From: Geobacteraceae bacterium GWC2_55_20
GTDB lineage: Bacteria > Desulfobacterota > Desulfuromonadia > Geobacterales > Pseudopelobacteraceae
Direction: 5' to 3'
DNA: 64,000 nucleotides
Assembly (NCBI GenBank): GCA_001802125.1
Contig: MGZK01000004.1
Span: forward strand, 16,130 to 80,129
Within the stretch, counting starts at the first letter, position 1. Each line of letters begins with the position of its first letter. A program made the position numbers and the translations under genes. The notes below the pieces were generated by a model. That model was given only the letters and a program-made list of their open reading frames with translations, ran no database searches and had not been told where the DNA came from. Shown here in pieces: positions 10,501 to 19,350 of the stretch.

Positions 10501-10629
10501 CGGAAATTCGACGTTGGGAAACATCTCGACCGAGAGGCGTTTGTAGGAGAACAGTCCAAGCGTAACCAGCGCCAGCATCATCACCGTGGCGAAGATCGGG
10601 CGCTTGATGGATGTATTGGAAAGGATCAT
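7531..10629 (-). CDS. RND family efflux transporter permease (AcrB/HAE1-like)
   Basis: 1032 aa: ILSNTSIKRPIFATVMMLALVTLGLFSYKRLSVEMFPNVEFPLISI... and GLIMLMGLVTKNAILLVDYAKVLQRRDG. Confidence 0.96.
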   Translation of the reverse strand: MILSNTSIKRPIFATVMMLALVTLGLFSYKRLSVEMFPNVEFPLISIVTTFSGASPETVEREVSKRIEESVNQIAGVKHVFSTSREGVSTVMVQFQLEQRVNDCAQEVRAKISSIRGNLPEGIDEPIIQKLDFNAAPVAALAVQSDTLSPRDLTILVDKKIKKRFESVAGVGKVDMVGGRKREIRVELDPVRLDSLGLGVNEVVAGIRSENTNTPLGRLTKGTSEYPMRIDGKPDRAEGYRGMAIAKRGDRAIPLGEVATVSDSTEEKRKLALVNGQPAIGLDIYKQSGGNEVELVDNVKKTMLKVQKELPPGVTLTMVRDGTIMTRDSLTDVKDTLIIGGILTVLIVFCFINSWRSTVITGVTLPISVISAYIIMYALGMTLNVMTLMALSLAIGMLIDDAIVVRENIVRHLEMGKDHMEAARFGTSEIGLAVFATSMSIIAVFIPVAFMKGIVGRFFYQFGISVAFAVLVSLFVSFTLDPMLSSRWNDPSIHLKGQRKGIARLLERFNQWFDVTADKYRFAIGWALDHRKSVMALALASFVAGLVLFSTLESSFMALYDKGEFQVSFKTAPDASMAETENRLNAILAALKDIPEIDHTYATIGAGDNGTVRDGLLYLKLRERNERKRNQFELQRVVRERFRGIAGITFSIEEVGQIGGAQKPLNVNLKGDDLNTLKILGQKLKEELYKTPGIVDLAVTLEHDIPEYRLRVDREKALSAGVTTNDIVGSLGRLVGGEAISTYEDEDGDAVDVRVRLPERMRQNPAQVADLKISVADDSGGVKLVPLASLVSTVVAASPTEINRRDLARQITVSANLDDLPIGTAVKHVEAAAKKINMPPGYSIDLSGEAEDMAESFGYMGESLLLAVVFVFLILAAQFESFFEPFAIMLSLPLSIVGMAGMLKLTGDTVNIMSLIGLIMLMGLVTKNAILLVDYAKVLQRRDGKPRREAVIEAGRTRLRPIIMTTLAMIFGMLPLFLAIGAGAEMRAPMARAVVGGLLTSTLLTLLVVPVMYTLMDDLGNWLKRKWKGKHA

Positions 10630-10657
10630 GTCGTTTCAGGTTCCTTGTGGCTTATTG

Positions 10658-11098
10658 CTAGCGTTTGATGATCAGCCAGGCGCCGGAGGCCAGCAGCAGG
10701 ATGCCGAGCGCCCGTAGGGGAGAGAAGGGGACCTGGCGCAGTCCGAAGGCGCCGAAGTGATCCAGCATTGCCCCGGTGATCAGCTGGCCGGTGATTACCA
10801 TCGCCATCACCGCGGTGGTGCCGATGCGTGGGACCGATATGATCGTCAGAGTGACAAAGAACGCGCCCAGAAAGCCGCCGGTCAGCTCCCACCAGGAGGC
10901 GCCGGCGATGCCGCGCAGGCTGCCCTTTCCGGCCGCCATCGTGACGATCAGCAATGCCAGCGTGCCTACGGCGAACGAGATCAGGGAACTTTCAAAGGCG
11001 CCGGTCTTCTGTGCCAGGCGGGCGTTGATCGAAGGCTGTACCGCTATCGCCATGCCGCCGCAAACCATCAGCAGCAGCATCGTAAGATTACTCATCAC
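10658..11098 (-). CDS. DMT superfamily transporter, YdcZ/DUF606-like
   Basis: 146 aa, four hydrophobic stretches, ...GGMAIAVQPSINARLAQKTGAFESSLISFAVGTLALL...WWELTGGFLGAFFVTLTII. Confidence 0.85.
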   Translation of the reverse strand: MMSNLTMLLLMVCGGMAIAVQPSINARLAQKTGAFESSLISFAVGTLALLIVTMAAGKGSLRGIAGASWWELTGGFLGAFFVTLTIISVPRIGTTAVMAMVITGQLITGAMLDHFGAFGLRQVPFSPLRALGILLLASGAWLIIKR

Positions 11099-11660
11099 TT
11101 CCTCCCAGTTCTTTCCAGCGGAAACAATCTACGGTGTGGTCGTTGACCATGCCGACCGCCTGCATCAGGGCGTAGCAGATGGTTGAACCGACGAAGCGGA
11201 ATCCGCGCCGCTTCAGATCCTTGCTGAGCGCATCCGACAGCGGGGTGCTGGCCGGTATGTTGCCGTGCGTTTTCCAGGAGTTCTGAATCGGGCTGCCGTC
11301 CACGAACCGCCACAGGTAACTGTCGAAGCTGCCGAACTCGTTCTGTACATCCAAGAAAGCGCGGGCATTACTGACTGCCGAGGCGATTTTCAGGCGGTTG
11401 CGGATGATGCCGCTGTCTTTGAGCAGTTCGGCCTGTTTCACCTCGTCAAAACCGGCCACAACAGCCGGATCGAATCGCTCGAAGGCGCGCCGGTAACCTT
11501 CGCGCCTCTTGAGAATGGTGATCCAGGAGAGGCCGGCCTGGGCCCCCTCCAGGATCAGGAACTCGAACAGCAGCCGGTCGTCGTGAAGCGGTGTGCCCCA
11601 CTCCAGGTCATGGTAGGCGACATACAGCGGGTCGCTGCCGCACCATCCGCAGCGGATCAT
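11088..11660 (-). CDS. tag: DNA-3-methyladenine glycosylase I
   Basis: MIRCGWCGSDPLYVAYHDLEWGTPLHDDRLLFEFLILEGAQAGLSWITILKRREGYR...DGSPIQNSW...GFRFVGSTICYALMQAVGMVNDHTVDCFR. Confidence 0.96.
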   Translation of the reverse strand: MIRCGWCGSDPLYVAYHDLEWGTPLHDDRLLFEFLILEGAQAGLSWITILKRREGYRRAFERFDPAVVAGFDEVKQAELLKDSGIIRNRLKIASAVSNARAFLDVQNEFGSFDSYLWRFVDGSPIQNSWKTHGNIPASTPLSDALSKDLKRRGFRFVGSTICYALMQAVGMVNDHTVDCFRWKELGGSDE

Positions 11661-12007
11661 GCTAGTCGCTCCCGGATCAGCGCTTTGAGATCGGCGATAT
11701 CGTGGCAGGCATTCAGCTGGTCGGAGTTGATCCAGGGAACCAGAGTGCCGTTTTCCTTTATAAATATTGCCGGCAGGGACGCATCAGTGATGCCGTACCC
11801 GGTCGCGAGTTCGTCGCGGTGCAGGAACTCGAACCCGGCATCCAGCGAATCCAGGAACTCCTTCCACTCGGCCCGCATGCTGAAATTCCCGTAGGTGATC
11901 GCGCACAGGTTACATTCGTAGTTCTCCGGCGAGAAGATCTTGTGGGCGATGTCGGTCAGGGTGTTGAAGACGCCGCTATCGGCGTTGTACACGAAAACGA
12001 TGGTCAT
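11657..12007 (-). CDS. Conserved hypothetical protein (possible thioredoxin-like fold)
   Basis: 116 aa: MTIVFVYNADSGVFNTLTDIAHKIFSPENYECNLCAITYGNFSMRAEWKEFL...; ATGA overlap with tag. Confidence 0.7.
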   Translation of the reverse strand: MTIVFVYNADSGVFNTLTDIAHKIFSPENYECNLCAITYGNFSMRAEWKEFLDSLDAGFEFLHRDELATGYGITDASLPAIFIKENGTLVPWINSDQLNACHDIADLKALIRERLA

Positions 12008-12043
12008 TGGCTTTTCCTCCCGCTATTCGTTTGCTGATGGAAA

Positions 12044-13189
12044 TTAATTCGTTTTTCCGTTGGCGGTCACGCTGTCGCCGTCCTTAAGGTTGAATCCGCC
12101 ACGGGTCACGTACCGTTCGCCGGATCTGATGCCGGATCTGACCTCAATCAGATCGCCGTTGGCTACACCGGTTGCTATCTCTCGTTTTCGTGCCGTACTG
12201 TTTTCAACCACATACATCACCCCTTTTCCGGCGGACAGGTCGAGCGCGGCAACGGCGCTGCGTGGTACCTGCAGCACGTCGGCACGTCTGCCGGTGATGA
12301 TCCGCCCCTTGGCGAACAACCCTCCCTTCAGGGTTTCCGGGACATTGCTCACTTCCGCGATCACCTTCAGTGACCGGTCCGCCGCTGAAAGCTCTGGATT
12401 TATGAACATGATCTTGCCGGTGAAGTTGACTCCTGCTTGGGAATCTACCGTGAATTCTAGCGGTTGGCCCACCTTTATCCGGCCGGAATCCGTGGAGGAT
12501 ACACTGACGGTCAGATTCAGGATCCGGTTGTCGACAATTCTGAAAATCGGCTTGCCCGCGGCTGCATCACTGGCCAGATCACCCACGTTGACGTTCCGCA
12601 GCGCGACTACTCCGTCAATCGGCGCCGTGACCGATCCCTTGGCCCGCCGTGCGATAGCCTGACGTGTCTCTTCTTCGGCCACGCGGATCTGGGCCATGGC
12701 TGAGTCTATTTTTGACTTTGCGGCTTCCCTCTCGGTGCTGGCGTCATCCAGGGCCTGTTGTGTCGCCAGGCCGGATTCTTTCAGTTTGACCAGTCGGGCA
12801 AACTCGCGCTCGGCACGGTTGGCCGCTACACGGGCCTGGGCCAATCCGGCCCTGGCCGCCGCGATGGCGGCCTCGCCCCGTTTGACCTGGGCCTCGGTTT
12901 CGGATACATCGATTCTGGCCAGCGGCTGGCCCTTTTTCACCCGTACCCACTCATTGACAAAGACCTGTTTGACAAGACCGGGTATCTGTGTCTTCACATC
13001 CACCGAGAACTTGGGTTCCAGATTTCCGGTTACCTCAATATATTCGATCATTTCGGCCGGTTTTGCAGTGGAGCTTTCAACCGCGACCGGAGGTTTGGAC
13101 AGCTGCTCCTTGCCTGCTCCGTTTTTGCCGCAGGCACTGATGGTCATGGCAAAAAAAGTTATGGTAACTAAACCAACAGCTCTGTTCAT
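12044..13189 (-). CDS. RND efflux periplasmic adaptor (membrane fusion protein), lipoprotein-type signal
   Basis: MNRAVGLVTITFFAMTISACGKNGAGKEQ...; GLVKQVFVNEWVRVKKGQPLARIDVSETEAQVKRGEAAIAAARAGLAQARV. Start trimmed from 13222. Confidence 0.92.
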   Translation of the reverse strand: MNRAVGLVTITFFAMTISACGKNGAGKEQLSKPPVAVESSTAKPAEMIEYIEVTGNLEPKFSVDVKTQIPGLVKQVFVNEWVRVKKGQPLARIDVSETEAQVKRGEAAIAAARAGLAQARVAANRAEREFARLVKLKESGLATQQALDDASTEREAAKSKIDSAMAQIRVAEEETRQAIARRAKGSVTAPIDGVVALRNVNVGDLASDAAAGKPIFRIVDNRILNLTVSVSSTDSGRIKVGQPLEFTVDSQAGVNFTGKIMFINPELSAADRSLKVIAEVSNVPETLKGGLFAKGRIITGRRADVLQVPRSAVAALDLSAGKGVMYVVENSTARKREIATGVANGDLIEVRSGIRSGERYVTRGGFNLKDGDSVTANGKTN

Positions 13190-13524
13190 TGATAACTCCT
13201 TTGTAACATGGGTCATGCCCATTCCCTGCTACCACATCCAGTGGCCGGACCGGTCGCTTCATATCCGATATTACTATGGATATAATATTTCCATGTTCAT
13301 ATCGTTTTCATCTCTGATCCGTCAAGTCGAATATAACTTTACTAATCTGCTGAATCCGGAATAGCTGTATTCTGCAGCTGAAGCTCACGGCTAAATTGTT
13401 AAGAGGACTGAAAACCGCGAACTCATGGTTTATGGAACGGTTGCTACCTTATTTGGGGTATTGCATGTTGTGAATGGGGTGTAATGTATACACTTCACCA
13501 ATAGTATTTGCGAGGTTCAATAAT

Positions 13525-13541
13525 GATAACAGTATGTTATC
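13525..13541. promoter_or_regulatory. Perfect inverted repeat GATAACA-GTA-TGTTATC, candidate operator
   Basis: 7-bp arms with a 3-nt centre, 69 nt upstream of the AK-rich ORF start. Confidence 0.4.
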
Positions 13542-13609
13542 GCATCTGGCCGAGTTGGCACGCTGACTGCTAACACACGGACAAACATATCCCTTTGGAG
13601 GTTGTACAA

Positions 13610-13849
13610 ATGAAAAAAGTTATGTCCACAATCGTTGCCGCCCTCGTAGCTGTTTCTTTTGCCGCTGTTGCATTCGCTGCTCCTGCTGAGAAGGCTGCCG
13701 CTCCTGCCGCTCCTGCCGCTGCCGCTGCACCTGCTGCCGAAGCAAAGCCGGAAGCAAAGCCTGTTAAGAAAGCAAAGAAAGCAAAGAAAGCAAAGAAAGC
13801 TGCTGTGAAGAAAGAAGAAGCTGCTCCTGCTGCTGCTCCTGCCAAGTAA
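13610..13849 (+). CDS. Small secreted Ala/Lys/Pro-rich low-complexity protein
   Basis: MKKVMSTIVAALVAVSFAAVAFAAPAEKAAAPAAPAAAAAPAAEAKPEAKPVKKAKKAKKAKKAAVKKEEAAPAAAPAK; RBS ggaggt upstream; terminator downstream. Antisense ORFs at 13517-13938 are its shadows. Confidence 0.8.
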   Translation: MKKVMSTIVAALVAVSFAAVAFAAPAEKAAAPAAPAAAAAPAAEAKPEAKPVKKAKKAKKAKKAAVKKEEAAPAAAPAK

Positions 13850-13872
13850 TTCGCTTTTTGCATACAGTACAG

Positions 13873-13904
13873 AAAAGCCGCATCGAAAGATGCGGCTTTT
13901 TTTT
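13873..13904 (+). terminator. Rho-independent terminator
   Basis: AAAAGCCGCATC-GAAA-GATGCGGCTTTTTTTT. Confidence 0.93.
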
Positions 13905-13969
13905 GTGCCGGATATTGTATATAAATGCAAGTTGTCAACGCTGAATAATTTTAGGGGAGTATTTGAAAT

Positions 13970-14860
13970 ATGTCAGATCGTATGGTTCGTGCGTTATGTC
14001 TGTCGGGTGGTATCCGGGTTCTGGCTTGCGATGCCACTGTTTTGGCACGTGAGATATGTCTGCTTCAGGAAACCTCCGCCACGGCAAGTATTGCAATGGG
14101 ACGCGGGCTTGCCGGTGGAGCGCTGCTTGGGGCATTGCTGAAGAGCGGTCAACGGATTGCTCTCAAGTTTGAAGGCAACGGTCCGCTAATTAAACTGCTG
14201 ATCGAAGCTGACAGCGATGGAGCTGTCTGCGGCTGCGCCGGGAACCCGGCTGCCGAGGTTGAGCCACAGAACGGCAGATGGAATGTGGCCGGATTGATCG
14301 GCAAGGCCGGTTTCCTGACCGTATCGAAAGATATCGGAGTCGGCGGGCAACCGTATCAGGGGCTGGTGCAACTGGTCAGCAGCGAGATCGGTGACGATCT
14401 GGCATACTATCTGACCGAATCCGAGCAGACCCCCTCCGCCGTAGGCTTGGGGGCGGCGCTGGACGATAACGGCCGGATCGAGGTTTGCGGCGGCTTTCTG
14501 GTCCAGGCGTTGCCGAAAGCCGACCAGTCCGAGCTGGAAAAGATCATGGAGCGAATCTCATCGGCGCCGCCGCTGTCATCCATGTTGAGCGAGGGTGGCC
14601 CGGAGGGGATTATTCGTGAACTCTTTGGTGACATACCTTATACCGTTCTCGAAACCCACGATATTTTCTTTCGTTGCGGCTGTTCACTTGATAAGGTTGA
14701 ACGAGCCCTGATTACCATGGGTACGAAGGAGCTGACAGATATGCAGGCGGATGATGAGGGTGCAGTGGTTACCTGCGAGTTCTGCCGCAAGACATATCGT
14801 TTTGACAGGGAATGCCTGGGTCAGCTTATAAATCGCGCAGCAGACAAACCGGACAGATAA
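13970..14860 (+). CDS. hslO: Hsp33 redox-regulated chaperone
   Basis: FRCGCSLDKVERALITMGTKELTDMQADDEGAVVTCEFCRKTYRFDRECL: CxC...CxxC zinc site. Confidence 0.95.
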   Translation: MSDRMVRALCLSGGIRVLACDATVLAREICLLQETSATASIAMGRGLAGGALLGALLKSGQRIALKFEGNGPLIKLLIEADSDGAVCGCAGNPAAEVEPQNGRWNVAGLIGKAGFLTVSKDIGVGGQPYQGLVQLVSSEIGDDLAYYLTESEQTPSAVGLGAALDDNGRIEVCGGFLVQALPKADQSELEKIMERISSAPPLSSMLSEGGPEGIIRELFGDIPYTVLETHDIFFRCGCSLDKVERALITMGTKELTDMQADDEGAVVTCEFCRKTYRFDRECLGQLINRAADKPDR

Positions 14861-14862
14861 GC

Positions 14863-15648
14863 GTGCCTACCATACTGTTGACAATTGCATACGACGGCAC
14901 CAACTATTCCGGCTGGCAGGTTCAGCCGAACGGGATAACAATCCAGCAGGTCATGGAAGACGCTCTCGAAAATCTGCTGGGTGAGCGGGTTCAGCTCTGT
15001 TCCTCTGGCCGCACCGATGCCGGTGTGCATGCCAGGGCCATGCCGGCCGCTTTTTATACCGGCAGGGAACTGCCGTTGCGTGCATTTATTGAAGGCACCA
15101 ACCGTTATCTTCCCGATGACATTGCCGTACAGGATGCCCGCCTGGTGCCGGATGGATTCAAGCCGATCAGCTCAGCTGTCTCCAAGCATTATCGCTATAC
15201 AATCTTCAACTCCGCAGTCCGTTCTCCATTGGACCGGCTGTACAGCTGGCAAGTCAGAGATGCGCTTGACCTGCCGGCGATGCTGGCTGCAGCCCGCTAT
15301 TTTGCCGGTACGCATGATTTCGCCGCGTTCCGTGCTTCGAACTGTGTGGCCAAGACCACAACGCGCCGGATAGACTCGATTGAAATCAATCAAGCTGGAA
15401 ACTTTATTGCCATCAATGTGGTCGGGGAAGGTTTTCTGAAGTATATGGTGCGGGTGATGTCAGGAACGCTGGTGGATGTCGGCAGAGGGCGTTTCAAACC
15501 GGAGCATGTTGAACGGTTGTTGCTTGAAGGTGACCGCAAAAAAGCCGGCGTCACCGCGCCGGCTTGTGGTCTCTGTCTGATAAAGGTGCATTACCCTGAA
15601 AATATCGCCGAGCGCGCCCCGCTTATTTCTCCGCCAAGAGCCGTTTGA
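14863..15648 (+). CDS. truA: tRNA pseudouridine synthase A
   Basis: GTG start; VPTILLTIAYDGTNYSGWQVQPNGITIQQVMEDAL...CSSGRTDAGVHARAMPAAF. Confidence 0.95.
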   Translation: MPTILLTIAYDGTNYSGWQVQPNGITIQQVMEDALENLLGERVQLCSSGRTDAGVHARAMPAAFYTGRELPLRAFIEGTNRYLPDDIAVQDARLVPDGFKPISSAVSKHYRYTIFNSAVRSPLDRLYSWQVRDALDLPAMLAAARYFAGTHDFAAFRASNCVAKTTTRRIDSIEINQAGNFIAINVVGEGFLKYMVRVMSGTLVDVGRGRFKPEHVERLLLEGDRKKAGVTAPACGLCLIKVHYPENIAERAPLISPPRAV

Positions 15649-16141
15649 CCAGCTTTTCCATCGCATGGCCCATATCGTCCGAAAAGCCCCGATAGACTTC
15701 GGCAACGTTGCCTTTCTTGTCTATCACGAACATCACCGGCACGGAACGTACGCCGAAGTCCACGGTAGCGTTGTCACCGGCCAATGCCAGGGGGTAATTG
15801 ATACGGAACTCATTGGCAAAACCCTTGACGGCCCGCTCACCATCCTCATCCGCGCTCAATCCCAGGATCTGAAGCCCCTGTTTGCCATATTTGCGGTTCA
15901 TCTCCACCAGGTGCGGTATCGATTGCCGGCAGGGCTGGCACCAGGTCGCGAAGAAATCCACAACCAGAACATGACCGCGGTAATTGTCAAGAGATACCGG
16001 TTGACCTGAAGTGGTGACCACCTTGAAGTTGGGAGCTGGCTGGCCCGGCCTGGGGGCTGCTTCAAGCATGGGCGGCATGAACATCGATGCAGCCGCCAGG
16101 CAAGCCAGCAATAAAAGAATGACAGGTTTTGTGAAGTTCAT
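15623..16141 (-). CDS. TlpA/ResA-like thiol-disulfide oxidoreductase, exported
   Basis: Signal peptide, VVDFFATWCQPCRQSIPHLVEMNRKYGKQGLQILGLSAD; 3' end overlaps truA 3' end by 26 bp. Confidence 0.92.
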   Translation of the reverse strand: MNFTKPVILLLLACLAAASMFMPPMLEAAPRPGQPAPNFKVVTTSGQPVSLDNYRGHVLVVDFFATWCQPCRQSIPHLVEMNRKYGKQGLQILGLSADEDGERAVKGFANEFRINYPLALAGDNATVDFGVRSVPVMFVIDKKGNVAEVYRGFSDDMGHAMEKLVKRLLAEK

Positions 16142-16146
16142 TGCCC

Positions 16147-16476
16147 CTAGAGTGCCTTGGCGATCAGGGCATCTATCTGTGATTTGGGGACCGCGCCGAC
16201 AACCTGATCTACCTGTGCGCCACCCTTGAAGAGGATAATGGTGGGTATGCCGCGTACGCCATATTTGCTGGGAGTGGCCTGGTTTTCATCCACGTTGACT
16301 TTGCCAACCTTGACTTTTCCGGCATATTCATCCGCAATTGCATCTACCAGTGGTGCAATCGCCTTGCAGGGGGCACACCAGGTAGCCCAGAAATCTACCA
16401 GAACCGGTATGTCGGACTGGAGTACCTCGCGATCGAAATTTGCGTCGGTAAACGCCATTACTTTTTCACTAGCCAT
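16147..16476 (-). CDS. trxA: Thioredoxin
   Basis: [66 protein letters not shown]; start trimmed from 16584. Confidence 0.93.
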   Translation of the reverse strand: MASEKVMAFTDANFDREVLQSDIPVLVDFWATWCAPCKAIAPLVDAIADEYAGKVKVGKVNVDENQATPSKYGVRGIPTIILFKGGAQVDQVVGAVPKSQIDALIAKAL

Positions 16477-16620
16477 CTTGTTTATCTCCTTTTGGGAATT
16501 ATATCTGTTTTTGAATGATATACCACAAGCTGAAAAAATCAAGTCCAAACTCCTGGCACGGCACGGCGTTGAAAAAGGGGCCACAAGAGAGTATGGTGTG
16601 CAAAACGAAGGGGATCGAAA

Positions 16621-17214
16621 ATGCCGACACTTGCATTAAACATAGACATGCTGGGTAAAACGGCGCTGGTTGTGGGAGGCGGAAGGGTGGCTCTGCGCAA
16701 GGCTCATGCCCTGCTGGCAGCCGGCGCCTCGTTGCGGGTCGTGGCCCCGGAAATATGCCGGGAGCTGGCGGAACTGGCTGCCCGGGGAACTGTCTCCTTG
16801 CGTCTAGGAAACTATGCCCTTGCCGATCTCGATGCTGTATTCTTGGCTGTTGCAGCTACCGATGATGCCGCCGTGAACCGGACGGTCGCCGCTGATGCCA
16901 AAGAGCGCGGGATCCTTGTGATGGTGGCCGATAGTCCGCTGGCTGGAAACTGCACTTTTCCGGCGCTGCTGCGGCGCGGAGATCTGGAAGTAGCCGTCTC
17001 TACCGGAGGGCGCTGCCCGGCTCTGGCAGCTGAAATAAGGGACATTATATCCGGCGTTATCGGTGACGAGTATGGTGCGGTGCTTGAGCAGCTGGCTGCC
17101 GAACGAGAAAAGCTGTTGACGGATGGGAGCGCCAGCACATACAATACACAGGTTTTACGGTCGCTTGCCGGGCGACTGATCGCCGAGATCGCTGAACGCA
17201 AGGATACCGCATGA
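16621..17214 (+). CDS. Precorrin-2 dehydrogenase / sirohydrochlorin ferrochelatase (CysG N-terminal type)
   Basis: [40 protein letters not shown]...[31 protein letters not shown]. Confidence 0.92.
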   Translation: MPTLALNIDMLGKTALVVGGGRVALRKAHALLAAGASLRVVAPEICRELAELAARGTVSLRLGNYALADLDAVFLAVAATDDAAVNRTVAADAKERGILVMVADSPLAGNCTFPALLRRGDLEVAVSTGGRCPALAAEIRDIISGVIGDEYGAVLEQLAAEREKLLTDGSASTYNTQVLRSLAGRLIAEIAERKDTA

Positions 17215-18026
17215 TCCAAATATTTTTCTACCTTACGTTTGCTCTGTACGGCTGTGCCACGGCGGCCTACCTGGTGTACCTGCTGCGCACGACTCCCCAG
17301 GTTGGAACGTGGGCCAACCGGCTGGTGACGGTCGGATTTGCGACCCATCTGCTGTCCATGATCCATCGCTTCAGTTCTTCGGGCTATCTGCCGATCACCA
17401 ATCTGCATGAGTCGCTCTCCTTTTTCGCCCTTACCATCGTGGGTTCCTTTATCCTGTTCGAGCGCAAATACAAGGTGACCATTCTCGGCGCATTCATTGT
17501 CCCTGTTGCCCTGCTGATGGTAATCTCTTCCAGCGTCTTCCCCTCCGCCATCCGCGAATTGAACCCGGCTCTGAAAAGCAACTGGATCTGGATCCATACC
17601 ATCATGGCATTTATCAGCTACGCGATGTTCACAATCGCTTCCGGAGCCGCGGTGATCTACCTGATCCAGCAGCATTTCCTCAAGAAAAAGCGTTTGGGCG
17701 CCCTGTTCCAGAAATTGCCTTCTCTGAATACGCTGGATGATATCAACTACCGTTGCCTGACGATAGGATTTCCACTGTTGACGATTGCGATAATTACAGG
17801 CGCCATCTGGGCCGAAAAAGCCTGGGGAACCTACTGGAGCTGGGACCCCAAGGAAACCTGGTCGCTGATCACCTGGTTCATATTCGCCGCCCTGCTGCAC
17901 AGCCGTCTTACGACCGGCTGGCGCGGCAAGCGCGCCTCGCTGCTGACTATTGCCGGTTTCCTGGTGATGCTCTTCACCTTTATTGGCGTCAGCCTGTGGT
18001 TGCCAGGCCTGCATGCCTACAAATAG
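17211..18026 (+). CDS. Cytochrome c assembly protein CcsA/CcsB (HemX) family
   Basis: Multi-TM with GAIWAEKAWGTYWSWDPKETWSLITWFIFAALLHSRLTTGW (WWD-like motif). Confidence 0.9.
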   Translation: MIQIFFYLTFALYGCATAAYLVYLLRTTPQVGTWANRLVTVGFATHLLSMIHRFSSSGYLPITNLHESLSFFALTIVGSFILFERKYKVTILGAFIVPVALLMVISSSVFPSAIRELNPALKSNWIWIHTIMAFISYAMFTIASGAAVIYLIQQHFLKKKRLGALFQKLPSLNTLDDINYRCLTIGFPLLTIAIITGAIWAEKAWGTYWSWDPKETWSLITWFIFAALLHSRLTTGWRGKRASLLTIAGFLVMLFTFIGVSLWLPGLHAYK

Positions 18027-18048
18027 CCCTTTCAAGGATATAATCTGA

Positions 18049-19350
18049 ATGAATATCATCGTAGTCGGTCTCTCACACAAGACCGCCACAGTTGAAATAC
18101 GGGAAAAGGTGGCCTTCTCGCCCAATCAGATGCAGAAACCTCTGGCCGAACTGGTCGGTTTGGACGGGATAATTGAAGGGGTGATCGTATCAACCTGCAA
18201 CCGGGTTGAAATCTATGCCACAACCCGTGACATTGCCGGTGGAATCGCCCGCATCAAGCGCTTCCTGGCCGATTATCACCGTATTCCGCTCGAATCTCTC
18301 GACCAGCATCTCTACACCCATCATTCCGAAAACGCCATTCGCCATGTTTTCCGGGTCGCTTCCAGCCTCGATTCGATGGTGGTCGGCGAACCGCAGATCC
18401 TGGGGCAGATCAAGACCTCCTATGGATATGCCGCAGAATACAAGTCCTCCGGCATCATATTGAACCGTTTCCTGCACAAGGCCTTCTCGGTTGCCAAACG
18501 GGTGCGCACCGAGACCAAGATTGCCTCCTCGGCGGTGTCAGTTGCCTTTGCTGCTGTAGAACTGGCCAAAAAAATATTGGGTGATCTTTCCGACAAGACC
18601 GTGATGCTGATCGGCGCCGGCGAGATGTGTGAACTGGCTGCCAAGCATTTCCTCAACAGCGGCGCAAGGGGGGTGATGGTCACCAACCGTACCTTTGAGC
18701 GGGCCGAGAAGCTGGCTGAAGAGTTCGGCGGCGAGGCGGTGCGTTTCGAGGAACTGTTTACGCATTTGCATCGTGCCGATATAGTGCTTTCCTCGACCGG
18801 CGCTCCCCATTGCATCATCGGACCCAAGGATGCGGAAGAGGTTGTCAGGCGCCGCAGGTTCAAGCCGATGTTTTTTATCGACATTGCGGTTCCGCGCGAT
18901 ATCGATCCCAAAGTGGACGATGTGGAAAACGCCTATCTGTTCACGGTGGATCACCTGCAGGAGATCGTTCAGGCTAATCTGGCCCAACGCAGCCTGGAGG
19001 CGGAGAAGGCGGAAGAGATCATCAACCAGGAGATCGGCCAGTTTCACAAATGGCTCTCGACACTGGAGGTCACACCCACCATTGTCGCGCTCAGGACCCG
19101 CTTTGACGAAATCCGCAGGGGCGAACTGGAAAAAACCGTCTCCGGTTGGAAGGACCTGCCTCCCGATGCCGAAAAAAGACTGGAAGCGTTGACGATGGCG
19201 ATGATGAACAAGTTGCTGCATGCCCCCACGGCCGTGTTGAAGAAAGCCGGGCAGGGGGGGCGGGTTGACCTGTATGTTGATGCCCTCAGGCAGCTTTTCG
19301 AGCTGGAGTCGCTTCAGCACGATGACCGGGAACTGGAGCTGGAAGAGTAG
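18049..19350 (+). CDS. hemA: Glutamyl-tRNA reductase
   Basis: [24 protein letters not shown]...[14 protein letters not shown]...[11 protein letters not shown]. Confidence 0.97.
   Translation: MNIIVVGLSHKTATVEIREKVAFSPNQMQKPLAELVGLDGIIEGVIVSTCNRVEIYATTRDIAGGIARIKRFLADYHRIPLESLDQHLYTHHSENAIRHVFRVASSLDSMVVGEPQILGQIKTSYGYAAEYKSSGIILNRFLHKAFSVAKRVRTETKIASSAVSVAFAAVELAKKILGDLSDKTVMLIGAGEMCELAAKHFLNSGARGVMVTNRTFERAEKLAEEFGGEAVRFEELFTHLHRADIVLSSTGAPHCIIGPKDAEEVVRRRRFKPMFFIDIAVPRDIDPKVDDVENAYLFTVDHLQEIVQANLAQRSLEAEKAEEIINQEIGQFHKWLSTLEVTPTIVALRTRFDEIRRGELEKTVSGWKDLPPDAEKRLEALTMAMMNKLLHAPTAVLKKAGQGGRVDLYVDALRQLFELESLQHDDRELELEE

Noticed and set aside
9373-10668. Long plus-strand ORFs of 431 and 341 aa opposite the RND pump
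   Set aside because: Mirror the well-supported AcrB-like gene; compositions (HQDR-rich or S/R-rich) typical of shadow frames.
13517-13938. Minus-strand Ser/Phe/Cys-rich and Ala/Phe-rich ORFs
   Set aside because: Reverse complement of the low-complexity Ala/Lys codons of the plus-strand secreted protein; that strand has the RBS, signal peptide and terminator.
16812-18125. 437-aa minus-strand ORF over the precorrin-2 dehydrogenase and ccsB genes
   Set aside because: Shadow of two clear genes; no domain recognisable.
19254-19260. G7 run near the hemA 3' end as a phase-variation tract
   Set aside because: Only 7 nt, similar 6-7 nt G runs occur elsewhere in this GC-rich window, and hemA is expected to be essential.
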